13,359 bases of DNA, taken from NCBI GenBank assembly GCA_003455945.1, contig DMPQ01000483.1:25314-38672 (forward strand). Reading direction: 5' to 3'. The position numbers were made by a program, and so were the translations under genes. The notes beneath the pieces were generated by a model. That model saw nothing but the letters and a program-made list of their open reading frames with translations. It searched no databases and had not been told where the DNA came from. Position 1 is the stretch's first letter. Every line of letters starts with the position of its first letter. The DNA is from Planctomycetaceae bacterium. GTDB lineage: Bacteria; Planctomycetota; Planctomycetia; Pirellulales; Pirellulaceae. Below, piece after piece: positions 6,666-13,359 of this stretch.

Positions 6666-9600
6666 TTAGCGGATCGTCAGGAACTCGTGATGGTTCCAGA
6701 GGACGCGAACGAGTGCGGCGCGACGTGACGCGGCGGCCTCTTTCGACGATTCGCTCGCGACGTCGATCGTCCCGCCGTCGCCGGTGGCGTGAAGAAACGT
6801 CAGACAGGCTTCTCGCTCGTCCGTGTTCGCCGGACGTCCGAGCAGTTCGAGCCAGGCGAGATCGACGAACCTATCCGGATCGCCGTGGGCCCGTTCCGAG
6901 ATCGCCGTCGCGGCGGCCATCGACGACTCGTCGATCAATCGGCTGTTGGTCAGGGCGAGCGCCTGTTGAGGCATCAGCGAGCGGGTGCGGCGATAGCACT
7001 GCAGCGGATCGGGGGCATCGAAGAGCGCCGCGAACTCGCTCCGCCCATCGATCTCCGGCTGGCAACTGAAGTAGAGCGAGCGGCGAGTCAGATCGAACGA
7101 ACGCTCGTTCTCGAGCTCCTCCCCTCCGAAGCGTCGGTCGAGGCGATCGGACCCCGCCAGGATCGCGTCGCGGATCAGTTCGGCTTCCATTCGTCCCGGA
7201 ACTCGTCGCCAGAGCGACACCGCTTCCGGATCTCGCTCCGATTGCGAACGCAATGCCTGCGAAACGCGCGAATCGCGTCGATAGACGCTCGACAGCACGA
7301 TCCGGCGCGACAGTCGCTCGAGACTCCAGTGCTCGGCGACCAGATCGACGGCCAGCCGATCGAGCAGTTCGGGGTGCGACGGCGGCGCGCCGTTCCGACC
7401 GAAGTCGTCGACCGACGCCACCAACGGGCGACCGAAGTGCCTCCCCCAGACATGATTGACCGCGACGCGCGCCGCGAGAGGATTCGATGGGCTGACGATC
7501 CAGTCGGCGAGCATCGTACGACGCCCCGTGCTGAAGGTCGCGTAGGAGCGGCCGAACGGCGGAAGCGACTCGTAGGTCGAGATCGACTCGGCGGATTCGG
7601 ACGTTGCGGTCGCTGCGAGAGCCGCATCGAGGCGCCGGCGAGCGGCGACCTGTCGCGCGGCCGAATCGGGCCCCTCCGACGCAGTCGCCTCTGCCATCTC
7701 GAACGCCGCGATCGTCCCTTCCGTCTCCTGCACTGCCGTTCGATAGTCCCGTTCGGCGTCGATCGCCCGTTGTTCGACTCGTGCGATCGCCTCGTCCGTC
7801 GACGAACCGGAGCCGTCCGCTCGAAGTGCTTCCGCTTCGTGTCGTCGGAGCTGACGTTCCCGATCCGCGAGGATTCGGCGCAGCTCCGCTTCGATTCCCG
7901 GTCGTTCGAGATCGACCAGTTTGCGGCGCCCCGCGAGACGTCGGACTTCGCCGGCCGAGCGATGCAGGTTCTCGTCGAGCAGGACCGACGTGACGATCGC
8001 CGAGGCGGTACCTTCGTCGAGGAACGATCCGAGCCAATGCGGTGCGCCGAAGAGTTCGTCCCCTTCCTCGAAACGGCCGTCATCGCTCGCGAGTCCCGTC
8101 GCCGGTTCGTAGTCGACCTTCAATACGACTCGATCCGTGATTTGCGACTGAGGACCGTCGGACGAGTCGATCGTTTCGGGGCAAGCGACGACCAGGTCGT
8201 CCAGCAGGACATGCTGGCCGTTGCGGATATCGAAGGTGATCGGTCGGTTCGGATCGCCGATCGGATTCCAGCCGTTGATCGCCGCCTTGGCCGAGGCGAA
8301 CGAGCGCGTCCCGGTCGGATCGGTGACGTCCAGTTGCGCCCGATCGTCGTCGGGCTCGAGCGACCAGCGCACCAGGAACTCCTGTTCTCCTGCCGTATGG
8401 TCGTAACGTCCGATCTCGATCTCGTCGAAGGAGCCGGGGCGATAGGTCAGGATCCGTCCCGCATCGAAACCGACATAGCCGGCGGTCAGGCCGGCGGCCG
8501 CATCGCGCGCCAGCTGCATGTTGAAGTGGCGGTCGGTCAGCAGCCGGACCCGAAACGAGATCAGGGTGCCGGCGGCCAGCCGATCGAGTTCGAGGAGGGA
8601 CCGCTGAATGATCCGGCGCCCCGAACGAGCATCGACTTCGAGCGATCGCTCGCCCGACAAGGCCGCGGAGCCGACCGCGGCGCGGCGCTCGGCGACTGCG
8701 ACGGCATGCCGCTCGCGGGCATCCGCCAGTTCACGCTCGACCTCGAACGCTCGCTGCGGATCGAGCGATTCCAGTCGGCGATGGAGCGTCGCGATCCGTT
8801 CCTCGAACGATCGTTCGATCGCGCCGCGGTAGGCCGGATGCAGCGTCGGGACGACTCCGTACGACGGCAGCTCGATCCGCTTCGGCGAGCTCCCGTCGGG
8901 GGCCAGGAACTTCGGTAGCGCGGGGGCGATCGACCCTCGCGATGCGTCTCGATTCCGCTCGTCCCCTCCCGAATACCACCAGGTCGGCGCGTCGGGCGAG
9001 CGATCCCAGATAGCGACCAGGCCGCGGCGCTCGACTCGGCGCAGCGTCGAGTACTCGTATTCCTGGAACGGTCCGGGATCCTCTTCGCCGGGCCAGGGAT
9101 CCTGACGGACTCCGATCGTTTCGAACAACGCCCGAAAGGCAAAGTAGTCGTGCTGCGTGATCGGGTCGTACTTGTGATCGTGGCAGTGAGCGCACTGCAT
9201 CGACAGACCGAGAAACGCCCGCGAGACATGTTCGACGTTCGAACGCATCCAGTCGTTCGGGTTCAAGGCGTACCAGTTGCGGATCAGATAGCCGGTGGCG
9301 ACCGCCGCGTTCGGATCTCCGGGAGCGATCTCGTCGGCCGCGAGCATCTCGCGGACCATCGTGTCGTAACCGCGATCCTCGTTCAGCGACCGGACGATCC
9401 AGTCGCGCCAGCGCCAGATCTGCGGCGCGCTGTTCCAGACGTCGGGAACCATCCGCCGACCATGCCAGTCGGCATAACGCCAGATGTCCATCCAGTGCCG
9501 CGCCCATCGCTCGCCATGCGCCGGCGATGCGAGCAGTCGATCGACCTGTCGTTCGTAGGCGTCGGGAGCGGGATCGGCGACGAACGCCATGATCTCGTCG

Positions 9601-10313
9601 GCGGTCGGCGGCAATCCGGTCAGATCGAGCGACAGTCGTCTGAGCAGCGTGGCGCGGTCCGCTTCGTCCGCTGCGATCAGCCCTCGCTCCGCAAGGTGTC
9701 GCGAGACGAAGGCGTCGATCGGACTCCGGTCCCGCTCGTCGAATCGGGGCCGGTCCGGCGGAGTCGGCGTCGGTGCCGACCGAGGAAGTCGAAAGGCCCA
9801 GTGCTCGTCGGGGGAGGGTTCGGGGCGATCTTCCTCGGGAGCCGGAGCTCCCTGGGCCAGCCAGAACTCGAGATCGGCAAGCTGCTCGGGCTCCAGCGGT
9901 GCCCCGTCGATCGGCATCCTGAGCGAAAGATCGCTCTCGATGACCCGAGTCAGCAGGAGCGCCTCCGACTCCCCCTCCCCTGCTCCATCCCCCTTCAGCG
10001 CCGAGCCGGAATCGCCGCCGACCCGCATCCCCTCGACCGAATCGACTCGCAGATTCCCCTCCTGCTTCAGAGCGCCGTGGCAGCTGTAGCACTTGTCGCG
10101 CAGCACCGGCCTGAGACGTTCGCGATAGATCCGCAGCGCGGTCTCGCGGTCGCTCGATTCGTGTCGAACCGATCCGTCTTCGAGCGGCTCGTCCGCCGAA
10201 ACCGAACCGACCAGCGACAAGACGAGCAGCAGCAGGCAGTACGGTCGGGGGCGAGCGAAAAGCGAACGCCACCGGGGAACGCCGAGGCGAAGAGCGTGCG
10301 GGAACCGGGGCAT
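6666..10313 (-). CDS. PSCyt1/DUF1549/DUF1553 domain-containing secreted cytochrome-like protein
   Basis: This is a 1215-residue secreted protein of the planctomycete-type cytochrome family. A signal peptide covers about 1-40 (hydrophobic 25-38, likely cut after VSA). The PSCyt1 domain (about 60-156) has the heme c motif CYSCH (75-79) and a possible methionine ligand in LRMP (M133). The DUF1549 domain (about 195-400) has FVSRHL, LTGLPPT (231-237), ERWARHWMDIWRYAD (268-282) and a second CxxCH in CAHCHDHKYDP (374-384), typical of the family. Residues about 500-545 and 785-900 are charged and probably coiled coil. Between them lies a beta-rich part (about 555-712) that resembles a LamG/concanavalin-like fold. 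The DUF1553 domain (about 930-1210) shows NHVWGRHFGRP (953-963) and LMPQQALALTNS (1113-1124). Cellular role is unproven. It is the first gene of the minus-strand array, with GAGG 8 nt before its ATG. Confidence 0.95.
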   Translation of the reverse strand: MPRFPHALRLGVPRWRSLFARPRPYCLLLLVLSLVGSVSADEPLEDGSVRHESSDRETALRIYRERLRPVLRDKCYSCHGALKQEGNLRVDSVEGMRVGGDSGSALKGDGAGEGESEALLLTRVIESDLSLRMPIDGAPLEPEQLADLEFWLAQGAPAPEEDRPEPSPDEHWAFRLPRSAPTPTPPDRPRFDERDRSPIDAFVSRHLAERGLIAADEADRATLLRRLSLDLTGLPPTADEIMAFVADPAPDAYERQVDRLLASPAHGERWARHWMDIWRYADWHGRRMVPDVWNSAPQIWRWRDWIVRSLNEDRGYDTMVREMLAADEIAPGDPNAAVATGYLIRNWYALNPNDWMRSNVEHVSRAFLGLSMQCAHCHDHKYDPITQHDYFAFRALFETIGVRQDPWPGEEDPGPFQEYEYSTLRRVERRGLVAIWDRSPDAPTWWYSGGDERNRDASRGSIAPALPKFLAPDGSSPKRIELPSYGVVPTLHPAYRGAIERSFEERIATLHRRLESLDPQRAFEVERELADARERHAVAVAERRAAVGSAALSGERSLEVDARSGRRIIQRSLLELDRLAAGTLISFRVRLLTDRHFNMQLARDAAAGLTAGYVGFDAGRILTYRPGSFDEIEIGRYDHTAGEQEFLVRWSLEPDDDRAQLDVTDPTGTRSFASAKAAINGWNPIGDPNRPITFDIRNGQHVLLDDLVVACPETIDSSDGPQSQITDRVVLKVDYEPATGLASDDGRFEEGDELFGAPHWLGSFLDEGTASAIVTSVLLDENLHRSAGEVRRLAGRRKLVDLERPGIEAELRRILADRERQLRRHEAEALRADGSGSSTDEAIARVEQRAIDAERDYRTAVQETEGTIAAFEMAEATASEGPDSAARQVAARRRLDAALAATATSESAESISTYESLPPFGRSYATFSTGRRTMLADWIVSPSNPLAARVAVNHVWGRHFGRPLVASVDDFGRNGAPPSHPELLDRLAVDLVAEHWSLERLSRRIVLSSVYRRDSRVSQALRSQSERDPEAVSLWRRVPGRMEAELIRDAILAGSDRLDRRFGGEELENERSFDLTRRSLYFSCQPEIDGRSEFAALFDAPDPLQCYRRTRSLMPQQALALTNSRLIDESSMAAATAISERAHGDPDRFVDLAWLELLGRPANTDEREACLTFLHATGDGGTIDVASESSKEAAASRRAALVRVLWNHHEFLTIR

Positions 10314-10697
10314 GACCCGAGCCTCGACACGAGTGGTGGTGGGAAGTCGAGCGGCCGTTCCGCAGGGAGCGGGGCCGGAGGGACTCTGATCATCCCCGAC
10401 CGACGAGGCACAAGCAATGAACTTCTCGTCTTCGCGACCTTCGTGAACTCCGTGGTGATCAAGGCGTTCGGGGATTCGTAATCACCGAGTTCACCGAGGA
10501 CGCCGAGTCGGAGTTTCCGATCCGCGGTGGTTCTTCGAGGCCCGACCGATCACGCCCCCCGAGTTTTCGCTCTTTCCCGAAAGGCCCCCGATCGGTTATC
10601 AAATCGCTCGGAGCATTGCGGCCGGCCCCATCCGGGGCGGTCGCGCGGCGATCCAACGGAGGGATCGTCGTTCGGAACACGCACTCATGGACGAGTC
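10314..10697. promoter_or_regulatory. Divergent intergenic region (384 nt) between the catabolic array and the glycan cluster
   Basis: The two flanking genes point away from each other, so promoters for both must lie here. I see no convincing -35/-10 pair. An AT-richer patch occurs around 10596-10604 and could contribute to the rightward promoter. ACCGATC (10545-10551) and GATCGGT (10590-10596) form a perfect 7-bp inverted repeat around a 38-nt loop that itself contains CTTT/AAAG (10572-10575 and 10580-10583). The main structure is the long imperfect hairpin at 10426-10511. No supported gene lies in the region. Confidence 0.5.
10426..10511. repeat. Long imperfect inverted repeat in the divergent gap
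   Basis: The left arm (10426-10459) pairs with the right arm (10481-10511) around a 21-nt loop. Perfect blocks are GGTGAT/ATCACC (10454-10459 with 10481-10486) and GTGAACTC/GAGTTCAC (10443-10450 with 10487-10494), followed by shorter matched runs with a few mismatches. The left arm has a 3-nt bulge at 10451-10453. Read inward on opposite strands, both arms give a CACGGAGTTCACGAAGG-like sequence. This resembles the short dispersed repeats built of near-codon-sized units that I recall from planctomycete and related intergenic regions. That link is from memory and not tested. Confidence 0.6.
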
Positions 10698-11387
10698 ATG
10701 CGTCACGGCGTGATCATCGCCTGTCGGATGTCCTCACGGCGTCTGCCGGGGAAGACGCTTGCGCCGGTCGCCGGACGGCCGCTTCTCTGGTACGTCCACC
10801 GCCGCCTGGAATCGCTCGGCGTCCCGCTTGCGATCGCCACCAGCGTCGATCCGTCGGACGATCCGATCGCCGAATACTGCCGCCGCGAGGGGCTCGTCTG
10901 CTGCCGCGGCTCGCTCGATGATGTCGCCGGACGGATGCTCGACGCCGCGCGGTATCTGGAGCTCGACGCCTTTGCTCGGGTCAACGGCGACAGCCCGTTC
11001 GTCGACGGTCGTCTGCTCCGCCAGTCGTTCCGACTGATGACGGCCGAGTCGCTGGAGTTCGTCACGAATCTCGTCCCTCGCACCTATCCCTACGGCGTCG
11101 CGGTCGAACTGATCCGGACCCGGACGCTGACCGAACTGCTCGCCGAGACCGACGACCGCGAGGATCGGGAACACGTCACGCGAGCGATCTACCGAGCCTT
11201 GCCGCGACTGAAGCATCGGACCTTGGTCCGGAGCGGCGAGGACCTTTCGCACCATGTCCTGACCGTCGATACCCCCGAGGACCTCGAGCGGTTCCGCGCC
11301 TTTGTCGGCGGGGAACCGACCCACTGGCCGAGCGTCACTTGGGAGCACGCCATCGAACAGGTTCCCGCGCCACGGAGGGCCGCATGA
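10698..11387 (+). CDS. SpsF-like cytidylyltransferase family protein
   Basis: This is a 229-residue nucleotidyltransferase of the SpsF/KdsB/NeuA-like group, which transfers CMP or another nucleotide to a sugar acid for surface glycan synthesis. The nucleotide-binding start IIACRMSSRRLPGKTLAPV (6-24) is the family signature. VNGDSPFVD (95-103) holds the metal-binding aspartate, YPYGVAVELI (130-139) corresponds to the family P-x-G-x-x-x-E segment, and REHVTRAIYRALP (157-169) and LTVDTPEDLERF (188-199) are typical of SpsF. The start is set at 10698 because family similarity begins at once there. A longer in-frame ATG at 10527 adds residues with no resemblance. The pyruvyl transferase gene overlaps its stop, and a NeuB/SpsE-type synthase follows, as in sps-like clusters where the SpsF-type enzyme activates the NeuB-type product. 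The exact sugar is unknown. Confidence 0.87.
   Translation: MRHGVIIACRMSSRRLPGKTLAPVAGRPLLWYVHRRLESLGVPLAIATSVDPSDDPIAEYCRREGLVCCRGSLDDVAGRMLDAARYLELDAFARVNGDSPFVDGRLLRQSFRLMTAESLEFVTNLVPRTYPYGVAVELIRTRTLTELLAETDDREDREHVTRAIYRALPRLKHRTLVRSGEDLSHHVLTVDTPEDLERFRAFVGGEPTHWPSVTWEHAIEQVPAPRRAA
11374..11379 (+). promoter_or_regulatory. Ribosome binding site of the pyruvyl transferase gene
   Basis: GGAGGG lies 4 nt upstream of the ATG at 11384 and inside the end of the previous gene. Together with the ATGA overlap it fixes the start and points to translational coupling. Confidence 0.75.
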
Positions 11388-12502
11388 TCAATCTCTTCTG
11401 TATCCGGCCGAAGGGCTTCAACGTCGGTAACGACGCGATCTATCTGGGGATGCAGCATTTCATCTACAACGCCTTCGGCGAAGTGGTGAACCTGATCAAC
11501 CTGCCGGCGACCAGTCGCTACGAGAGTCAGGCTAAGGCGGGGCTGACGAGCAAGACCATCTACGAGATCAACCAGTACGGCCACGGCGTCATCATCGGCG
11601 GCGGCAACCTGTTCGAGAACGGCGAGCTCGACGTGCAGCTCGACGCGCTCGGCGCTCTCGAAGTCCCGCTGATGGTCTTCAGCGTCAGTCGCGGGCGCGT
11701 CTACAACCGACGACTCGAACTGGTCCGGCGGACCGACACGATGCCCGACCGGATCCTGAAGGCGCTCGACGAGCGAGTCGACTTCGCGCTGCTGCGCGAT
11801 CGAGCGACCTCGGAGCACATGGCGAGCATCGGTTGCCGGAACACGACGATCGGCGGCTGCCCGACGATCTATCTCGATCGGATGATGCACCGCCTGCCGG
11901 ACGTGCCGGGAGCGCTCGATCGGACCGCCCTCGTTTCGGTCCGCACTCCCGACCTGATGAGCATCCCGCTCGAAAAGCAGGCTCGCGTCCGCAACGACAT
12001 CCTCGACATCCTGGCGCTGCTGCGTCAGCGCGGTTACGGCGACGTCCGTCTGCTCTGCCACGATCATCGGGACATCGCGTTCGCCGCCTCGTTCTCGGAC
12101 GTCGACTATGTCTACACCGGTGACGTGATGACCTATCTGGCGCTGCTGTCCCGCTGCGCCCTGAACGTCACCTACCGCCTGCACTCGTTCCTCCCTTGCG
12201 TCTCGTTCGGCTGTCCGACGATCAAGATCAGCTACGACGAACGGGCTCTCTCGCTGATCGACACGCTCGGTCTGGGCGAGTGGAACATCAACATGATCGA
12301 AGAGCCGAACCTGATGGGCGCGATCCGCGACCGGATGGATCGGATGGACGATCTCGACCGGCTGAAGCGAGCCAACGCGCCGCTCTGGCAGGCGTTCTAC
12401 GATCAGTTCGATTCGACCTTCCGGCAGTTCGCCGGCGAGGTGCACGCGTACCACGACGCGGTCGAGCCGAAGCGTCCGCCGGTCCTCCGGCTGGCCGCCT
12501 GA
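11384..12502 (+). CDS. Polysaccharide pyruvyl transferase family protein
   Basis: This is a 372-residue protein of the polysaccharide pyruvyl transferase family, whose known members attach pyruvyl ketals from phosphoenolpyruvate to glycans such as exopolysaccharides or secondary cell-wall polymers. Family features are FNVGNDAIYLG (12-22), the glycine-rich IIGGGNLFENG (70-80), LLRDRATSEHMASIG (136-150) and the C-terminal RLHSFLPCVSFGCPTI (265-280) followed by KISYDER (281-287). The N-terminal and C-terminal halves form the expected two Rossmann-like lobes. There is no signal peptide or membrane segment, so it should act in the cytoplasm on a lipid- or nucleotide-linked precursor. Its ATG overlaps the SpsF stop as ATGA. 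A start at 11339 in the same frame is rejected because it would lie deep in the previous gene without a ribosome binding site. The NeuB-type gene follows after 81 nt. Some family members may have other functions, so pyruvylation is probable but not certain. Confidence 0.92.
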   Translation: MINLFCIRPKGFNVGNDAIYLGMQHFIYNAFGEVVNLINLPATSRYESQAKAGLTSKTIYEINQYGHGVIIGGGNLFENGELDVQLDALGALEVPLMVFSVSRGRVYNRRLELVRRTDTMPDRILKALDERVDFALLRDRATSEHMASIGCRNTTIGGCPTIYLDRMMHRLPDVPGALDRTALVSVRTPDLMSIPLEKQARVRNDILDILALLRQRGYGDVRLLCHDHRDIAFAASFSDVDYVYTGDVMTYLALLSRCALNVTYRLHSFLPCVSFGCPTIKISYDERALSLIDTLGLGEWNINMIEEPNLMGAIRDRMDRMDDLDRLKRANAPLWQAFYDQFDSTFRQFAGEVHAYHDAVEPKRPPVLRLAA

Positions 12503-12541
12503 GTCGCGCGACCCCGTCGAACTTCCGAACGACCCCGAGTT

Positions 12542-12563
12542 CCGATCGCCGCCGGGCGATCGG
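12542..12563 (+). promoter_or_regulatory. Perfect 9-bp hairpin just upstream of the NeuB-family gene
   Basis: CCGATCGCC (12542-12550) and GGCGATCGG (12555-12563) are exact reverse complements around a GCCG tetraloop. The hairpin lies 39 nt after the pyruvyl transferase stop and 20 nt before the GTG start of the next gene, just upstream of its GAGG. It may modulate read-through, RNA stability or translation. No T-run follows, so classical termination is unlikely. Confidence 0.45.
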
Positions 12564-12574
12564 TCATCCGATGC

Positions 12575-12578
12575 GAGG
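12575..12578 (+). promoter_or_regulatory. Ribosome binding site of the NeuB-family gene
   Basis: GAGG lies 5 nt upstream of the GTG at 12584. It supports this non-ATG start. No in-frame ATG was found nearby upstream, and the ATG at 12571 is out of frame. Confidence 0.6.
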
Positions 12579-12583
12579 CCGAA

Positions 12584-13359
12584 GTGAATCCGATCCACAT
12601 CATCGCCGAAGCGGGAACGAACCATAACGCCGATCCGAACGCCGCCCGTCGCCTGGTCGCCGTGGCGCGCGAGGCGGGAGCCGACTCGGTCAAGTTCCAG
12701 ATCATCTATCCCGAGGGGCTGTACGTCGAAAAGGTGCGCAAGGAGGGGGAGTGGGTCGACAACGAGGTCGTCGCCGCTCGTCGCAAGGGAATGCTCTCGG
12801 ATGACGCTTGGCGCGATGTCGCCCGTCATGCCCGCGAAATCGGGATGCCGATGAGCGCGAGCGTCTTCGACGATCGAAGTCTCGCGCTGCTCGAGGAGTT
12901 CGCGCCGCCGTACGTGAAGATCGCCAGCTGCGATCTGAACAACATTCCGCTGTTGGAAGCGGCGGCGGCGACCGGTCGCAAGCTGATCGTCTCGACCGGC
13001 ATGTCGACGCTCGCCGAAGTCGAAGAGAGCGTGCGGGCGATCGAGGCGACGGGGCACAAGGATCTGGTCCTGATGCACTGCGTCAGCGTCTATCCCTGTC
13101 CGACGTCGAACATGAATCTCGGTTTTCTCGAAACGCTGAAGCGCGAGTTCGGCTATCCGATCGGACTCAGCGACCACACCGAGAATAGCCTGGCTGCGGC
13201 GGCCGCGACGGCGCTCGGCGTCAGCTGGATCGAGAAGCACTTCACGCTCGACCGGACCAGTCCCGGCTTCGACCACGCGTACGCGATGGAGCCGAAGATG
13301 CTGGCCGACTATGTCGCCGACATCCGGCAGGTCGAAGCGGCGATGCGTCCGCCGGTCGA
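12584..13359 (+). CDS. N-acetylneuraminate synthase family protein (NeuB/SpsE-like), 3' end outside the window
   Basis: The first 258 residues of a sialic-acid-synthase-type enzyme are present. The family condenses phosphoenolpyruvate with a hexosamine-derived sugar to make a nine-carbon nonulosonic acid in the cytoplasm. The TIM-barrel landmarks are all visible: IAEAGTNHNAD (7-17, E9), DSVKFQ (34-39, K37), VKIASCDLNNIPLL (111-124, K112), STGMST (137-142), LMHCVSVYPCP (163-173), IGLSDHT (193-199, H198) and IEKHFTLDRTSPGFDH (216-231, H219 and D230). H198 and H219 are 21 residues apart, as are the two manganese-binding histidines of known NeuB. The usual GPDH is GFDH here. The start is GTG at 12584, and the conserved motif begins six residues later. 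The C-terminal antifreeze-like SAF domain would lie beyond the right edge. Whether the product is sialic, legionaminic or another acid is not decidable. Confidence 0.93.
   Translation, partial: MNPIHIIAEAGTNHNADPNAARRLVAVAREAGADSVKFQIIYPEGLYVEKVRKEGEWVDNEVVAARRKGMLSDDAWRDVARHAREIGMPMSASVFDDRSLALLEEFAPPYVKIASCDLNNIPLLEAAAATGRKLIVSTGMSTLAEVEESVRAIEATGHKDLVLMHCVSVYPCPTSNMNLGFLETLKREFGYPIGLSDHTENSLAAAAATALGVSWIEKHFTLDRTSPGFDHAYAMEPKMLADYVADIRQVEAAMRPPV

Noticed and set aside
6789..8918. Long open frame on the plus strand (709 codons) opposite the cytochrome-like gene
   Set aside because: It is antisense to a well-recognised gene, has biased composition with no domain motifs, and its length is explained by GC-rich codon structure.
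10527..10697. Longer N-terminus for the SpsF-like protein starting at 10527
   Set aside because: The 57 added residues show no family resemblance, while the nucleotide-binding motif begins right after the ATG at 10698.
11189..13276. Long open frame on the minus strand (695 codons) opposite the glycan cluster
   Set aside because: It spans three recognised genes and their gaps on the other strand, and its composition is the complement pattern rather than a protein family.
1..13359. Phage, insertion sequence, toxin-antitoxin, CRISPR or defence system
   Set aside because: No transposase, integrase, nuclease, helicase, reverse transcriptase, repeat-spacer array or paired small genes could be recognised on either strand. 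The genes present are metabolic, envelope and glycan types.

Overview
The window is high-GC bacterial DNA, almost certainly from the phylum Planctomycetota. The strongest sign is the adjacent pair of a large secreted cytochrome-like protein (PSCyt1/DUF1549/DUF1553 architecture) and a Tat-exported DUF1501 protein, a pairing that is greatly expanded in planctomycetes. I see no rRNA, tRNA, CRISPR array, transposase or integrase.

Region 1 (37-10313, all on the minus strand) is a seven-gene array. Read in transcription order it encodes the PSCyt1/DUF1549/DUF1553 protein, the DUF1501 protein, a short-chain dehydrogenase (SDR), a secreted protein with a tandem 60-residue repeat, a D-2-hydroxyacid dehydrogenase, an Ldh2-family (malate/L-lactate/ureidoglycolate type) dehydrogenase and a fumarylacetoacetate hydrolase (FAH)-fold enzyme. 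Three unrelated NAD(P)-dependent dehydrogenase folds plus an FAH-fold hydrolase suggest breakdown of a hydroxy or keto acid, possibly derived from a sugar acid. The two large exported proteins would act at the cell envelope. The substrate cannot be read from the sequence. Nearly every gap between these genes holds a GC-rich inverted repeat without a T-tract.

Region 2 (10314-10697) is a 384-base gap between divergent transcription units. It should carry promoters for both sides. It also holds a long imperfect hairpin (10426-10511) whose arms look like a dispersed intergenic repeat.

Region 3 (10698-13359, plus strand) is the start of a surface-glycan cluster: an SpsF-like cytidylyltransferase, a polysaccharide pyruvyl transferase family protein overlapping it by ATGA, and an N-acetylneuraminate synthase family (NeuB/SpsE) gene that begins at GTG and runs off the right edge. 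Together they suggest synthesis and activation of a nonulosonic (sialic-acid-like) sugar for a surface polymer or glycoprotein, possibly one carrying pyruvyl groups.

No single gene here is of unknown type except the tandem-repeat secreted protein. The least explained features are that protein, the hairpin in the divergent gap, the regular hairpins between genes, and the unassigned substrate of the catabolic array.
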